A DNA stretch of 64,000 bases from Bradyrhizobium sp. WSM471. Its GTDB lineage: Bacteria > Pseudomonadota > Alphaproteobacteria > Rhizobiales > Xanthobacteraceae. Below are positions 1-8,644 of the stretch, piece by piece. The stretch spans positions 5,828,001 through 5,892,000 of the forward strand of contig NZ_CM001442.1 in NCBI RefSeq assembly GCF_000244915.1. Direction: 5' to 3'. The position numbers and the translations under genes are program-made. The first letter of the stretch is position 1. The number at the start of each line of letters is the position of its first letter. The notes under the pieces are model-generated. The model was given only the letters and a program-made list of their open reading frames with translations. It ran no database searches and was not told the DNA's origin.

Positions 1-192
1 CAATTGCACGTCGAGTTCGGCACTCTGGATCGCCGCCATCAGCGCGGCGTGCAACTGGTTGATGCCGGCGAACGGCCGCTTCGCGGCCAGTTGCCCGGCG
101 ATCCACGGCGAATATTCAACGACGTTGGCGAGCGCGGCAACGAAATCGGCTTCATCGGCGGCATTGAGATCAGACAGCGATATTTGCGACAT
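1..192 (-). CDS. uraD: OHCU decarboxylase UraD (N-terminal 64 residues, cut by window edge)
   Basis: The first 64 codons of a gene running off the left edge. In purine catabolism this enzyme decarboxylates OHCU, the second product of urate oxidation, to S-allantoin. The visible protein starts MSQISLSDLNAADEADF and contains the helix segment SPWIAGQLAAKRPF, both typical of the family's N-terminus. It lies 5 bases downstream of puuE on the same strand, which strongly supports the call, because allantoin is what PuuE then hydrolyses. The missing C-terminus is an artefact of the window, not a truncation of the gene. Confidence 0.85.
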   Translation of the reverse strand, partial: MSQISLSDLNAADEADFVAALANVVEYSPWIAGQLAAKRPFAGINQLHAALMAAIQSAELDVQL

Positions 193-197
193 CGTCC

Positions 198-1133
198 TCA
201 CTCGATCTCGAATGCGTCGGCGGCAAGATGCGCGAGCTTGTCGTGCCAATGCTGTGCGATCTGCAACCGCGTCGGCACCCAGACGCGATCGTGCTTGCCT
301 ATGTAGTCGAGGAAGCGGATCAGCCCCGCCGCGCGGCCGGGGCGGCCGGCGAGACGACAGTGCAAGCCGACCGACATCATCTTCGGCGCGCTCTCGCCTT
401 CGGCATAGAGCACGTCGAAGGCATCCTTCAGATAGGTGAAGAACTGCTCGCCTTCGGCAAATCCTTGCGGATTGATGAAGCGCATGTCGTTGGCGTCGAG
501 CGTATAGGGAATGACGAGCTGCTTGCCGCTCGCGCCCTTGAGCCAATAGGGCAGATCGTCGGCATAGGAATCGCTGAGATAGAGGAAGCCGCCCTCCTCC
601 ATCAACAGACGGTTTGTGTTGATCGAGGAGCGCCCGGTGTACCAGCCGAGCGGCCGCGAGCCGGTCGCCGCGGTGTGGACGCGGATCGCTTCCGCGATCT
701 CCGCGCGCTCCTGCGCCTCGGTCATGTCCTTGTGCTCGATCCATTTCAGGCTGTGGCTGGCGATATCCCAGCCCGCCTCCTTCATGGCAGCTACGATTTC
801 CGGATTGCGCTTCAGCGCTGTGGCGACACCGAACACCGTGGTCGGCCACTTCCGCTCGCTGAACATCCGCCACAGCCGCCAGAAGCCGGCGCGCGAGCCA
901 TATTCGAACATCGATTCGATGTTGGCGTGGCGCTGGCCGGGCCAGGGCTGTGCGCCGAGCACGTCGGACAGAAACGCTTCCGAGGCAGGGTCGCCATGCA
1001 GGATGTTGTTTTCGCTGCCCTCCTCGAAATTGACGACGAACTGCACCGCGACCCGCGCGTTGCCGGGCCATTGCGGGTGCGGCGGGTTGCGGCCGTAGCC
1101 GCGGAGATCGCGCGGGTAGCGGGTACCAGTCAC
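198..1133 (-). CDS. puuE: Allantoinase PuuE (polysaccharide-deacetylase family)
   Basis: 311 residues, the usual PuuE length. It is predicted to hydrolyse allantoin to allantoate in the cytoplasm. The NodB-like deacetylase fold is visible: RVAVQFVVNFEEGSE near residue 28, the ESMFEYGSR segment near 75, GWDIASHSLKWIEH near 140 carrying the metal-site His, and GWYTGRSS near 183. The family is recognisable from GRNPPHPQWPGNA at the N-terminus. Translation begins at a GTG immediately after the TGA of the preceding DUF3830 gene; the GAGGAAG in the end of that gene supplies the ribosome-binding site, so the two are translationally coupled. The operon order is DUF3830, puuE, uraD. Confidence 0.9.
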   Translation of the reverse strand: MTGTRYPRDLRGYGRNPPHPQWPGNARVAVQFVVNFEEGSENNILHGDPASEAFLSDVLGAQPWPGQRHANIESMFEYGSRAGFWRLWRMFSERKWPTTVFGVATALKRNPEIVAAMKEAGWDIASHSLKWIEHKDMTEAQERAEIAEAIRVHTAATGSRPLGWYTGRSSINTNRLLMEEGGFLYLSDSYADDLPYWLKGASGKQLVIPYTLDANDMRFINPQGFAEGEQFFTYLKDAFDVLYAEGESAPKMMSVGLHCRLAGRPGRAAGLIRFLDYIGKHDRVWVPTRLQIAQHWHDKLAHLAADAFEIE

Positions 1134-1547
1134 TCAGACTTCCTCGAAGCGGATCGGCAGCGCGCCCTTCCACAGCACGCTCTTGCCGAGCGTCGCCAGA
1201 TTCTCCAGGCCGGAGGTCAGCGTGATGAAATGGTTGCCGGCGAGCTGGCCCATCTTGCTCGCGAAGTGCACGCCGCCATAGGCCATCAGGATCTCGGTCT
1301 CGCTGATGCCGCCGGGATAGAGGATGATCTGGCCGGGCGCGGGATAGCTGGTGTGGTTCTCGTAGCCGACACCGAAATCGAGGTCGCCGAGCGGCATCCA
1401 CACGCCCTCGCCGCTCCAGCGCACGTGGATGATGTGACTTTCGAACGGCAGCGCCTTGCGGAACGCGGCGACAGTCTTGGGCGCCGCTTGCTCCTCGAAA
1501 CGGGCATCGAAGGTGAAGTCGCCGGCACGGATAACGAGTTTGGTCAT
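1134..1547 (-). CDS. DUF3830 cyclophilin-like protein, first gene of the allantoin operon
   Basis: About 137 residues from the ATG at 1547, which has AGAGAGATGAG just upstream; an in-frame ATG 11 codons earlier is less well placed. The sequence (SEGVWMPLG-like region, then YPAPGQIILYPGGISETEILMAYG) matches the DUF3830 family, a small cyclophilin-like beta-barrel domain often found next to hydantoinase- or allantoinase-type genes. The reaction is not known. Because its stop codon touches the puuE start, a role in ureide breakdown or in handling an intermediate is a reasonable inference but only that. Confidence 0.75.
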   Translation of the reverse strand: MTKLVIRAGDFTFDARFEEQAAPKTVAAFRKALPFESHIIHVRWSGEGVWMPLGDLDFGVGYENHTSYPAPGQIILYPGGISETEILMAYGGVHFASKMGQLAGNHFITLTSGLENLATLGKSVLWKGALPIRFEEV

Positions 1548-1636
1548 CTCATCTCTCTGGATCGGGGGCGATGGCCCCACGGGGAATTTTCAGGCAAAGA
1601 GCATTCCGTCGGGCTTCGCGCAAGGGGCGCGGCCCG

Positions 1637-1915
1637 TTACCTGCGGTCGTAGGACCAGCCGAAAACGCCACTCCGCCGCGTCTCGGGCTCCGGCTCGGCG
1701 GCGGGCTGCGGCGCCTCCCTCAGTTCTGCCTGCGGCGGCGGAGGCGGCACCGGCAGATTCTCGCATTTCATGGAGTAGACCAGCTTGCCGTCCGCGGTCC
1801 GCCCGATCGGCACGCAGGGGTCCGGATGCGCCGCCGATGTTTTTGGGGTCAGCTTGACCTGGGCCACGGCCGGCGAGGCGATCAGCAGAAGGACAAGCAG
1901 ATATTTCGACATCAT
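1637..1915 (-). CDS. Small secreted hypothetical protein, proline/glutamate-rich tail
   Basis: 92 residues. A clear signal peptide (MMSKYLLVLLLIASPAVAQ) is followed by a short conserved-looking core with two cysteines (DPCVPIGRTADGKLVYSMKC) that could form a disulfide, then a run of prolines and PEPE-type residues. An ATG-ATG pair at 1915/1912 leaves the exact start open. Expected in the periplasm. No domain recognised; similar short exported proteins are common in Bradyrhizobium. Confidence 0.6.
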   Translation of the reverse strand: MMSKYLLVLLLIASPAVAQVKLTPKTSAAHPDPCVPIGRTADGKLVYSMKCENLPVPPPPPQAELREAPQPAAEPEPETRRSGVFGWSYDRR

Positions 1916-2143
1916 TGTCGCCTGAAAACCAAATTTGGCCCATTGAACCGGATTGCGCAGGTCAAGTCCATCGGTGCCACGGGCGCGATTGCCGAATATT
2001 TAGCCGAGGCTAGAAAATTGGCTCGCCCCAATGTGATGTCGCGAGCGCTGATATCGGCTAGGCGCGTCGCCATGTCAGCCGCGACGGTGACCACACAAAA
2101 CACACATCTCACAGCCGGGCTGTCGTCACGGGAGAAAGAAACA

Positions 2144-2362
2144 ATGCAAAAGACTTTCATCATTCTCGGCGCGACGCTGATTGCCGCCGCCACCATCCAG
2201 ACTGCCGCGGCGAACGACCGCCGTCATGTCCGCAAGGCGCAACCCCATCCCATCACCCAGTCGGTTCGCGACTCCAACGCCGCGCTCTGGCCATCGCAGC
2301 CGACCGGGCCCGACTGGTCGCGCTATTCCAACGGCGCGATGTCTGCACCAGCGGGACGGTGA
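2144..2362 (+). CDS. Small secreted hypothetical protein (72 aa)
   Basis: 72 residues starting at ATG 2144, with GGAGAAAG twelve bases upstream. The N-terminus MQKTFIILGATLIAAATIQ ends in an alanine-rich cleavage site (TAAAND), so export is expected. The mature part is short, basic then aromatic (SQPTGPDWSRYSNG). It resembles a widespread bradyrhizobial family of small exported proteins; no function known. Confidence 0.6.
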   Translation: MQKTFIILGATLIAAATIQTAAANDRRHVRKAQPHPITQSVRDSNAALWPSQPTGPDWSRYSNGAMSAPAGR

Positions 2363-2403
2363 TGCCGGAAGCCTAGCGCGATCAACCGAAAGTGCCTCCA
2401 TGT

Positions 2404-2492
2404 CGTCATTGCGAGGAGCTCTTGCGACGAAGCAAACCAGACATTTTCCGCGGATGCATTTCTGGAATGCTTTCGCTGCGCTCGCAATGACG
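2404..2492. repeat. Short interspersed palindromic repeat (12-bp arms)
   Basis: The arms CGTCATTGCGAG (2404-2415) and CTCGCAATGACG (2481-2492) are perfect inverted repeats around a 65-base centre. Sequences starting CGTCATTGCGAGGAGC are, from memory, very abundant between genes in Bradyrhizobium. It lies just downstream of a gene end, the usual place for such elements. Confidence 0.75.
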
Positions 2493-2574
2493 GAGTATGA
2501 GGCGGCAGCGCCACTCTTCCAGCTCGCATTTTGATTTGCAGACACAGCTTCGCGTCCTCGCGGCGCGTTTCGGC

Positions 2575-3210
2575 CGAGTTTTGATTCGTCGCTCCACCCT
2601 CAAATCCAAGAGGGCGCAGGGAAGGCCGGGTGCTGACCTCGCACCCGCGGTCCGCTGCGCGAAAAGCACACGCAGGAAAACCGCACAGCAGCATACAGGT
2701 GGTGCCAATCACTCGGCCTTCCCTGCGCGATGGTTGGACGGCTTATGCCGTGCTCTCCCGGGAGCCGAGTTCTCTTTGGCCTCCCTCACCCCAGCGAAAG
2801 TCGCCGACACCGCGCCGGTTGACGCGCATGCCGCATCCGCAAGAGCTTGACCGTAGCAACGACGGCCAGGACCACACGGTTTTGCCGTACGCACGGCCCG
2901 CCATTTCGCCGCAGTTTTTCCAGCCCTGTCGACGGAGCCGGAAACTTACAGACGAGACGAACCTAACAGCGCCGCTCGTCGGAACGAAGCCATGGGCTCA
3001 CGGAGAGCAATCCGCCCTGCCCTTGGCCTCTCGCACCCGAACGCTGCCGCGTCCACCGCAAGCCCGGCTCGCGAACGTGACGACCACAAGATCGCCCCTC
3101 AAGGATGAGCCGGGATGGGCGACATATACGCCATTTCCGAATTTCGGTAAAGTGGAATATTTTTCCCGGAGGGGATTGACGCGCCCGCGACACAGGTCGC
3201 GCAATGAGAC
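2575..3210. repeat. Long non-coding element, probably a dispersed bradyrhizobial repeat
   Basis: About 640 bases with no credible gene. It holds a perfect 15-bp inverted repeat (2614-2628 with 2714-2728, GCGCAGGGAAGGCCG and its complement) that would fold an 85-base loop, further small palindromes such as CTCCCGGGAG, and a stretch of A+T-richer DNA near 3140-3170. I recall closely similar sequence in many places in Bradyrhizobium and relatives, which suggests a repeat or structured RNA rather than unique intergenic DNA. Boundaries are approximate and the recollection is unchecked. Confidence 0.5.
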
Positions 3211-3228
3211 GCCTCGCGCAGAAGCAAC

Positions 3229-3255
3229 AAGGGGCGGTGCAAAACACCGCCCCTT
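3229..3255 (-). terminator. Hairpin terminator after the Tyr/Gly-rich protein gene
   Basis: Perfect 11-bp stem AAGGGGCGGTG / CACCGCCCCTT with a 5-base loop, 34 bases beyond the stop of the minus-strand gene ending at 3289. The following minus-strand sequence (GTTGCTTCT) is only moderately T-rich. Confidence 0.55.
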
Positions 3256-3288
3256 GGCGCGAAACGAGGCTGCGGCGAGGACAGGCGC

Positions 3289-3678
3289 CTAATACGGCTG
3301 ATAATAGCCACGCGGACCATAGTAGGGACCGCCGCCGTAATATCCCTGGCCGCCGTAGTAAGGACCGGGGCCGTAATTATAGCGCTCCTCGTAGTACTCC
3401 TGGCGCCTGCTCTCTGCGATCGCGCCGCCGATCAGACCTGCCGCCACGCCCATGAAGGCAAGGCCTGCAGCGTTCGGACCCCGTCGATAATAGCGGTGAC
3501 GGCGAGCCGCGCTGAAATCGGTCGCAGCCGGAGCGGCCGAGCCCGCAGCAGCGGACTTGGGAGGCGCGGGCGAGTTGGCAGCCGAAGGCGTGATAGAGGC
3601 CGAAATCAGAACAAGACTTGCGAAAGCTGCCAACACAACGTTGCGGCCGGCTGCAGAAATCGTCGGAACCTTATTCAT
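3289..3678 (-). CDS. Secreted Gly/Tyr-rich protein with a glycine-zipper-like segment
   Basis: 129 residues with GGAAGG upstream of the ATG. A signal peptide (to about residue 34, ending SAANS) is followed by a Pro/Ala linker, a basic RRHRYYRRG patch, a hydrophobic glycine-rich segment (AAGLAFMGVAAGLIGGAIAE) and a C-terminal tail made of YYGG-type repeats. The combination suggests an outer-membrane or envelope-associated protein. Function unknown; the low-complexity tail makes homology assignment unreliable. Confidence 0.65.
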   Translation of the reverse strand: MNKVPTISAAGRNVVLAAFASLVLISASITPSAANSPAPPKSAAAGSAAPAATDFSAARRHRYYRRGPNAAGLAFMGVAAGLIGGAIAESRRQEYYEERYNYGPGPYYGGQGYYGGGPYYGPRGYYQPY

Positions 3679-3968
3679 CTTGACCTTCCCATGTTCTGCT
3701 CAAAGCGACATCATCAAACAAGACTTAATGCGCAAACCACTGAAATGGTTTCGTGATCGCGGCAATCTGCCACGCTTTGAACGATTGTAAGCCGAACGTC
3801 CAGGTCCAGCTTGCACCATCCAACATGAGCGGATAATGAACAGACGCGACCGTTTTTCGGTCGCCGTAAGCGTTTTACGTGAACCAACGCATCAACCGAC
3901 GCCGTCGGGATCGATGCCATTCTTGGGTTCACCGTGACTGACGCGCTCTATTCCAAAGAGAAAATCAG

Positions 3969-4226
3969 ATGATTGCGGTTCGCAAACTGCCGGCGCGCTA
4001 TGCGCCGGTCGTGATGCCATTCGTGCTGTCCATCCTCATGACGGCCGTGGTGTCGGTCATTTCCACCCTTCGAAGCCTCGGCGCAACGCCGGCGTTCATC
4101 GCAACCTGGCCGGACGCCTGGGCGCTGTCATGGCTGGTCGCCTTTCCCACGTTGCTGATGGTGCTGCCACTGGTCCGTCGGATCGTGGCTTGCGTTGTCG
4201 CTGCTCCCTGGCAGCCAGGCCGATAG
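3969..4226 (+). CDS. DUF2798 small inner-membrane protein
   Basis: 85 residues with two clear transmembrane helices (about residues 14-34 and 51-72) and the layout of DUF2798 proteins: helix, short polar loop with a WPDAW-like motif, second helix followed by VRRIV. AGAG precedes the ATG. Role unknown. It converges on the CLC channel gene; the 50-base gap contains an 8-bp GGACGGCG/CGCCGTCC hairpin that could end both transcripts. Confidence 0.65.
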   Translation: MIAVRKLPARYAPVVMPFVLSILMTAVVSVISTLRSLGATPAFIATWPDAWALSWLVAFPTLLMVLPLVRRIVACVVAAPWQPGR

Positions 4227-4276
4227 CAGGCGCGGACGGCGGCGCATGACGCACGCCGTCCCGCGTCCGCATGACC

Positions 4277-6064
4277 TTACGACAGCGCGCCGAGTACGCC
4301 GCGCGTCGCCTTGTCGATCTCCTCGACATAGCGGCGCCGGGCGAAGGTCTCGGTGAGGAAGCCGACCACCTTGCGGCTGTCGGTGGAATCGACCACTGCC
4401 AGCATCTCGGCCTCCGCTTCGTCGAACACCGCCATCGCCGACTTCACGTTCATTTCCGGGATCAGCACGATCTCGGTCAGGCGGGCGAGCTCGATCACCT
4501 GGATCTCGTCGGCGATGCTGTCGAGGTCGCCCGAGAACAGGTCGGGCAGCAGGACGAGGCCGACATATTCGTCCGCATTGTTGACGATGACGATCCCGGG
4601 CCGCGAGCCCAGCGCGAATTCGCGGCGGACCGCGGCGATCGTCGTGGTCGACGGCACCTTGCCGACATCGGAGCGCATCAGCCGCTCGACGGTGAGGTTG
4701 CGCAGCCAGCCGACGTCGTTGGCGCTGCGGATGGTCTCGCCGCGCAGATGCAGGCGCCAGGTCGAGAAGGAGTGTCCGAACATGAAGCGGACGCAGATCG
4801 AAGTGACGATGCAGCCGGCGAGCACCACGGCGGTGACGTCGACGTTGCGGGTCATCTCGAGCACGAGGAACGACATGGTCAAGGGACCGCCGACGATGGC
4901 GACGCCGAGCGTCGCCATGCCCGTCAGCATCGCGACCAGCGGATCGATCACGAAGTTCGGGCTGATCAAGAGCAGCACCGCGGAAAAGAACTTTCCGATC
5001 AGGCTGCCCACGAACAGCGAGGCAAAGAACAGCCCGCCGCGGAAGCCGGAGGCAAGCGAGATCAGGCAGGCCGTCACTTTCAGGGCGATGATCAGCGCAA
5101 TCAGACCGATCGTCATGTCGTGAAAGAGATCGAGCACCATGGCGCCGTGGCCGGCCGCCAGCACCTGCGGCGTGACAATCGCAAAGCCGCCGACGATGAG
5201 CCCGCCGATCACCGGGCGCAGCCAGACCGGCAACCATTTGAACAGGCGTTCGAACATCGAGGACGAGCGCATCACGGCGATGCCGACGCCGCTGGTGACG
5301 AGCGCGAGCCCGATCAGCGCCAGATATTGCTCGACGCCGACGGCGCTCACCTTGGGGATTTCGAGCGAGTATGGCGCGCCGCCGAGCCATTGCGCGGTCA
5401 GCGCACCGGCGAGCGAGGCGGCGAGGATCGGCGCGGCGCTGCCGACGGAATAGACGCCGACGATCAGCTCGCAGGCGTAGAAGGCCCCGGTGATCGGTGC
5501 ACCGAAGGCGGCCGCGATCGCCGCAGCGGCGCCGCAGCCGACAATCAGGCGCAGATCGTTGCGGCGCAGATTGAAGAACTTGCCGAGCAGCGAGGCGATG
5601 CCCGAGCCGATCTGGGTATAGCCGGCCTCGAGGCCGACGGAGGCGCCGCAGCCGTTCGAGATCAGCGTCTGGCTGGACACCACCACGCTGTCGCGCATCG
5701 ACAGATTTCCGCCACGCAGCGCGTTCGCCTCGATCGGATCGACCGCGCTGGAGAGCTTCAGCCGTCGCCGCCACCATTCCATGATACCGAGCGCCAATCC
5801 ACCCAGCGCAGGCGCGATCAGCGCGGCCCAGGGACTGACGCTGGTATTGGCGGACAGGCGGACGTCGATGGGAATGCCGTAGATCACCATATGGGCAATC
5901 TGCGCAATCTCGGCCATCAGCGTCACGATGGCGCCGGCGAGCGTGCCGATCACCAGCGCCAGCGGGATCAGATAGAATTCGTTGCTGCGCAGCAGCGCCC
6001 GCAGCCGAACCATGACACGGTTCGTCCCCTTGCGGTCGGCGAGATGTCTGATCCGCAGGAACAC
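4277..6064 (-). CDS. CLC-family chloride channel/antiporter with C-terminal CBS domains
   Basis: 595 residues. Residues 30 to about 430 form the many-helix CLC membrane domain; hallmark segments are GLEAGYTQIG (144-153, with Glu146 where the gating glutamate of GREGP-type CLCs sits) and GFRGGLFFASLF later. Residues about 440-595 contain two CBS motifs (VERLMRSDVGKVP and VKSAMAVFDEAEAEMLAVVD), expected to sense nucleotides or ionic state. Predicted to move Cl- (or another halide) across the inner membrane, either as channel or H+ exchanger. The selectivity motif departs from the classical GSGIP (here NGCGAS), so ion preference is uncertain. It follows the class II aldolase gene by 12 bases and is probably co-transcribed with it. 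Confidence 0.88.
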   Translation of the reverse strand: MFLRIRHLADRKGTNRVMVRLRALLRSNEFYLIPLALVIGTLAGAIVTLMAEIAQIAHMVIYGIPIDVRLSANTSVSPWAALIAPALGGLALGIMEWWRRRLKLSSAVDPIEANALRGGNLSMRDSVVVSSQTLISNGCGASVGLEAGYTQIGSGIASLLGKFFNLRRNDLRLIVGCGAAAAIAAAFGAPITGAFYACELIVGVYSVGSAAPILAASLAGALTAQWLGGAPYSLEIPKVSAVGVEQYLALIGLALVTSGVGIAVMRSSSMFERLFKWLPVWLRPVIGGLIVGGFAIVTPQVLAAGHGAMVLDLFHDMTIGLIALIIALKVTACLISLASGFRGGLFFASLFVGSLIGKFFSAVLLLISPNFVIDPLVAMLTGMATLGVAIVGGPLTMSFLVLEMTRNVDVTAVVLAGCIVTSICVRFMFGHSFSTWRLHLRGETIRSANDVGWLRNLTVERLMRSDVGKVPSTTTIAAVRREFALGSRPGIVIVNNADEYVGLVLLPDLFSGDLDSIADEIQVIELARLTEIVLIPEMNVKSAMAVFDEAEAEMLAVVDSTDSRKVVGFLTETFARRRYVEEIDKATRGVLGALS

Positions 6065-6076
6065 TTTCGGCCCGCC

Positions 6077-6730
6077 CTACTCTTCCGACATGCCGTAGCC
6101 GGACATGCTCTGGCGGACCCGCTCGATCTCGGCGCCCGACAGCAGCGGCGGCTCTCCGATCTGGAGACAGCCGTGATATTGCCGCGCCAGCGTCTCGACC
6201 TCGACGGCGAGCCACATCGCCTTGTCCAGCGACTTGCCGACCGCGATCATGCCGTGATGGTCGAGCAGGCAGGCAAGCCGGCCCTCCAGCGCCCGCACGG
6301 CATGTTCGGACAGCTCTGCCATTCCGAATGTGGCATAGGGCGCGCAGCGGATGCTGTCGCCGCCGGCGGCCGCGATCATGTAGTGCACGGGCGGGATCTC
6401 CAGGCCCATGATCGCCAGGATGGTGCAATAGGTCGGATGGGCGTGGACGACAGCGTTGACGTCTGGCCGGGCCTTCAGAATGTCGAGGTGGAAGCGCCAC
6501 TCGCTGGACGGCTTCTGATCGGGCGAGTGCGAGCCGTTCATCGTCATGAACACGATCTGGTCCGGCGTCATGGCGTCGTAGGGCACGCTGGTCGGCGTGA
6601 TCAGAAGCCCGTCCACATGCCGGACGCTGATATTGCCCGAGGTGCCCTGGTTGATGCCGAGCGTATTCATGCGGCGGCAGGCGCCGATGATGGCCTGTCT
6701 CTTGTCGAGCTCGTCCGCTGTCATCGACAT
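6077..6730 (-). CDS. Class II aldolase/adducin-family protein (FucA-like)
   Basis: 217 residues, typical for fuculose- or ribulose-phosphate aldolases and epimerases. Visible zinc-site and active-site landmarks: GTSGNISVRH near residue 30, VVHAHPTYCT near 98 (the HxH pair), and LLDHHGMIAVG near 160 carrying further metal-ligand His residues. It would cleave or form a phosphorylated sugar aldol in the cytoplasm; the substrate cannot be read from sequence. The co-directional CLC gene 12 bases downstream gives no metabolic clue. A second ATG two codons in is an equally plausible start. Confidence 0.8.
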   Translation of the reverse strand: MSMTADELDKRQAIIGACRRMNTLGINQGTSGNISVRHVDGLLITPTSVPYDAMTPDQIVFMTMNGSHSPDQKPSSEWRFHLDILKARPDVNAVVHAHPTYCTILAIMGLEIPPVHYMIAAAGGDSIRCAPYATFGMAELSEHAVRALEGRLACLLDHHGMIAVGKSLDKAMWLAVEVETLARQYHGCLQIGEPPLLSGAEIERVRQSMSGYGMSEE

Positions 6731-6888
6731 CTCGATTTCCTGACGATGGGCGCCTGTCAGACGGGGAGTACGTCAAGCAATATGGCAGCGCAAGAGAAAG
6801 CGGACCGGATCACGCGCGATCCCGTCAGCCGCTTCATGGCATCATGAAATAAACATGAAAATCAACGCATTAACAGATTGTCGCAGCT

Positions 6889-7515
6889 CTATGACAAGCT
6901 CGCCCGGACCGCCGCGATGCCGTTGATCACGAACTGCACCGAATAGGCCGCGAGCAGCATGCCGAGCACGCGCGAGAGGACGGCGTTGCCGGTGCGCCCA
7001 AGGCTCCGCGCGATCATGTTCGCGAAGACAAAGCAGAGCATGCAGAGCAGGCACACGGCGAGGACGACCGCGATGATGATCGCGAGCCTCGGCCCGTAGC
7101 CGGCATCGCCCGTCAGGAGCAGCGTGGTCGCGATCGCGCCGGGACCGGCCATCATCGGGATCGCCAGCGGGAATACCGCGACGTCGGAGGCATGCTCGGA
7201 GCTCGCCTTGTCGGCCTCGCGGGCCTCGCGATGCGGACGGTCGCCGAAGATCATCTGGTAGGACACGCCGAACAGCAGCAGTCCGCCGGCGATCTGGAAG
7301 GCGGGGATGCCGATCCCGAGCTGGCGCAGCAGCCAGTTTCCGATCAAGGCAATCACCACCAGGATCGACGCCGCAATCAGCGGCGCGCGTAGCGCGATGG
7401 TGCGTTTGGTCTTGTCGGGCATGCCTCCGGTCGCGGCGAGGAAGGCGGGCGCAAGGCCCACGGGATCGACCACCAGCAGCAACGTGACGAACGCGGACAG
7501 GGAGAAATCAATCAT
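6889..7515 (-). CDS. MarC-family integral membrane protein (UPF0056)
   Basis: 208 residues from ATG 7515 (an upstream in-frame ATG at 7605 would add a 30-residue polar tail and overlap the divergent neighbour, so it was not chosen). Six transmembrane helices are evident, with family landmarks VDPVGLAPAFLA near the N-terminus and PLAIPMMAGPGAIATTLLL in the middle. Despite the name, MarC is not a demonstrated multidrug exporter; function remains undefined. Confidence 0.85.
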   Translation of the reverse strand: MIDFSLSAFVTLLLVVDPVGLAPAFLAATGGMPDKTKRTIALRAPLIAASILVVIALIGNWLLRQLGIGIPAFQIAGGLLLFGVSYQMIFGDRPHREAREADKASSEHASDVAVFPLAIPMMAGPGAIATTLLLTGDAGYGPRLAIIIAVVLAVCLLCMLCFVFANMIARSLGRTGNAVLSRVLGMLLAAYSVQFVINGIAAVRASLS

Positions 7516-7604
7516 GTCTCGGTGGGCTCCCTGGACACAGGAACGATGGCTGGCGGACTGACTTAGCCCGGCAGAACCGCTTTGAAGATCACCGGAGATG
7601 CACA

Positions 7605-7811
7605 ATGAGCGACAGTGGAATTGGAATGTTGCTGGGCCACCTTTCGGGCAACCTGCTCTGGCTCTGGTTCATCGGAGCCTTCGTGCTCGGTGGGGTCCTC
7701 GTCTACGGCGTGGCGAAGGCGGGCCGTCTGCGGCGCCGCGAGCGCGCGCAGCTCGACCGCAACACCGAGGAGCGGCAGCGCCAGGAAGACCCGTACAAGC
7801 GTCCGACCTGA
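7605..7811 (+). CDS. Small single-pass membrane protein (68 aa)
   Basis: 68 residues: a short polar N-terminus, one transmembrane helix (NLLWLWFIGAFVLGGVLVYG, about 16-35) and a highly charged cytoplasmic tail rich in Arg, Glu and Gln. ATCACCGGAG lies 8 bases before the ATG. Divergent from marC. The architecture resembles small envelope-stress proteins, but no family is recognised. Confidence 0.6.
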   Translation: MSDSGIGMLLGHLSGNLLWLWFIGAFVLGGVLVYGVAKAGRLRRRERAQLDRNTEERQRQEDPYKRPT

Positions 7812-7923
7812 GCGACGCGGCGAGTGCAGCTTGCCGTTTGGAACTTTCGTTCACCTAAAGGCTTGGATCGCCTGAGGATTGAGGAAGGCGATGCCTTCCC
7901 GTGTCACCTCGACAGGAGGATTT

Positions 7924-8490
7924 ATGGCCAAGAAAGCGAAGAAGCGCACAACCAAGAAATCGTCGACGGGCCGCGCCCGTCAGGCGCCGAAGATGTTGAG
8001 CGACCTATTCCTGGAAACGCTCAAGGATATCTATTTCGCCGAGAACAAGATCATCAAGACCTTGCCCAAGATGGCCAAGGCTGCCAACTCGAAGGAGCTC
8101 GCGGCGGCTTTCAACAAGCATTTGCGCGAGACCCAGGGCCAGGTCAAACGTCTCGACCAGATCTTCAAGATGCTTGGCAAGCCGGCCCGCGGCAAGCCTT
8201 GCGAGGCGATCAACGGCATCACCGACGAAGGCGCCGAGATCATGAAGGAGTTCAAGAACGCTCCTGCGCTGGACGCCGGCCTGCTCGCAGCCGCGCAAGC
8301 GGTCGAGCATTACGAAATCTCCCGCTACGGCACGCTGCGCACCTGGGCCGAGGAGCTCGGCATGCAGGACGCCGCAAGGCTGCTCCAGGCGACGCTGGAC
8401 GAGGAAGAGGCGACCGATCACACGCTGACCGAGCTTGCCACCTCCGTGATCAACCTCGAGGCGGAAGAGGAATACCGCCAAGCGGCCTGA
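7924..8490 (+). CDS. YciE/YciF-type ferritin-like protein (DUF892)
   Basis: 188 residues from ATG 7924, which follows a strong GACAGGAGG site. A lysine-rich N-terminal tail (AKKAKKRTTKKS) precedes a four-helix bundle with the family's iron-ligand pattern: LKDIYFAENKI, VEHYEISRYGTL and LDEEEATDHTL. Members are stress-induced ferritin-like proteins thought to bind iron and protect against oxidants or desiccation. The basic tail could bind DNA, which is inference. Followed by a strong terminator, so probably monocistronic. Confidence 0.88.
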   Translation: MAKKAKKRTTKKSSTGRARQAPKMLSDLFLETLKDIYFAENKIIKTLPKMAKAANSKELAAAFNKHLRETQGQVKRLDQIFKMLGKPARGKPCEAINGITDEGAEIMKEFKNAPALDAGLLAAAQAVEHYEISRYGTLRTWAEELGMQDAARLLQATLDEEEATDHTLTELATSVINLEAEEEYRQAA

Positions 8491-8514
8491 GCCACACGTG
8501 GCGTGACGACGAAA

Positions 8515-8548
8515 CGCCGCGGCCGGAAGGCCGCGGCGCTTGTGTTTT
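8515..8548 (+). terminator. Rho-independent terminator after the DUF892 gene
   Basis: Perfect 10-bp GC stem CGCCGCGGCC / GGCCGCGGCG with a GGAA tetraloop, followed by CTTGTGTTTT, 25 bases after the stop codon. Confidence 0.8.
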
Positions 8549-8644
8549 CGGATCGCACGATCCGCATGGCACCTCCGCGCCGCCGGGCTGGAATTCTGGG
8601 GAACCGGCCCCATATTCAGCGTTCCCCACCGCCGAGCCCGCATC

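Noticed and set aside
1..192. uraD as a truncated pseudogene
   Set aside because: The frame is intact to the window edge; the missing part is outside the window.
4271..6847. 858-codon open frame on the plus strand opposite the CLC channel and aldolase genes
   Set aside because: High GC leaves long antisense frames open; the translation is Asp/His/Arg/Gln-rich without domains, while the other strand encodes two clear enzymes.
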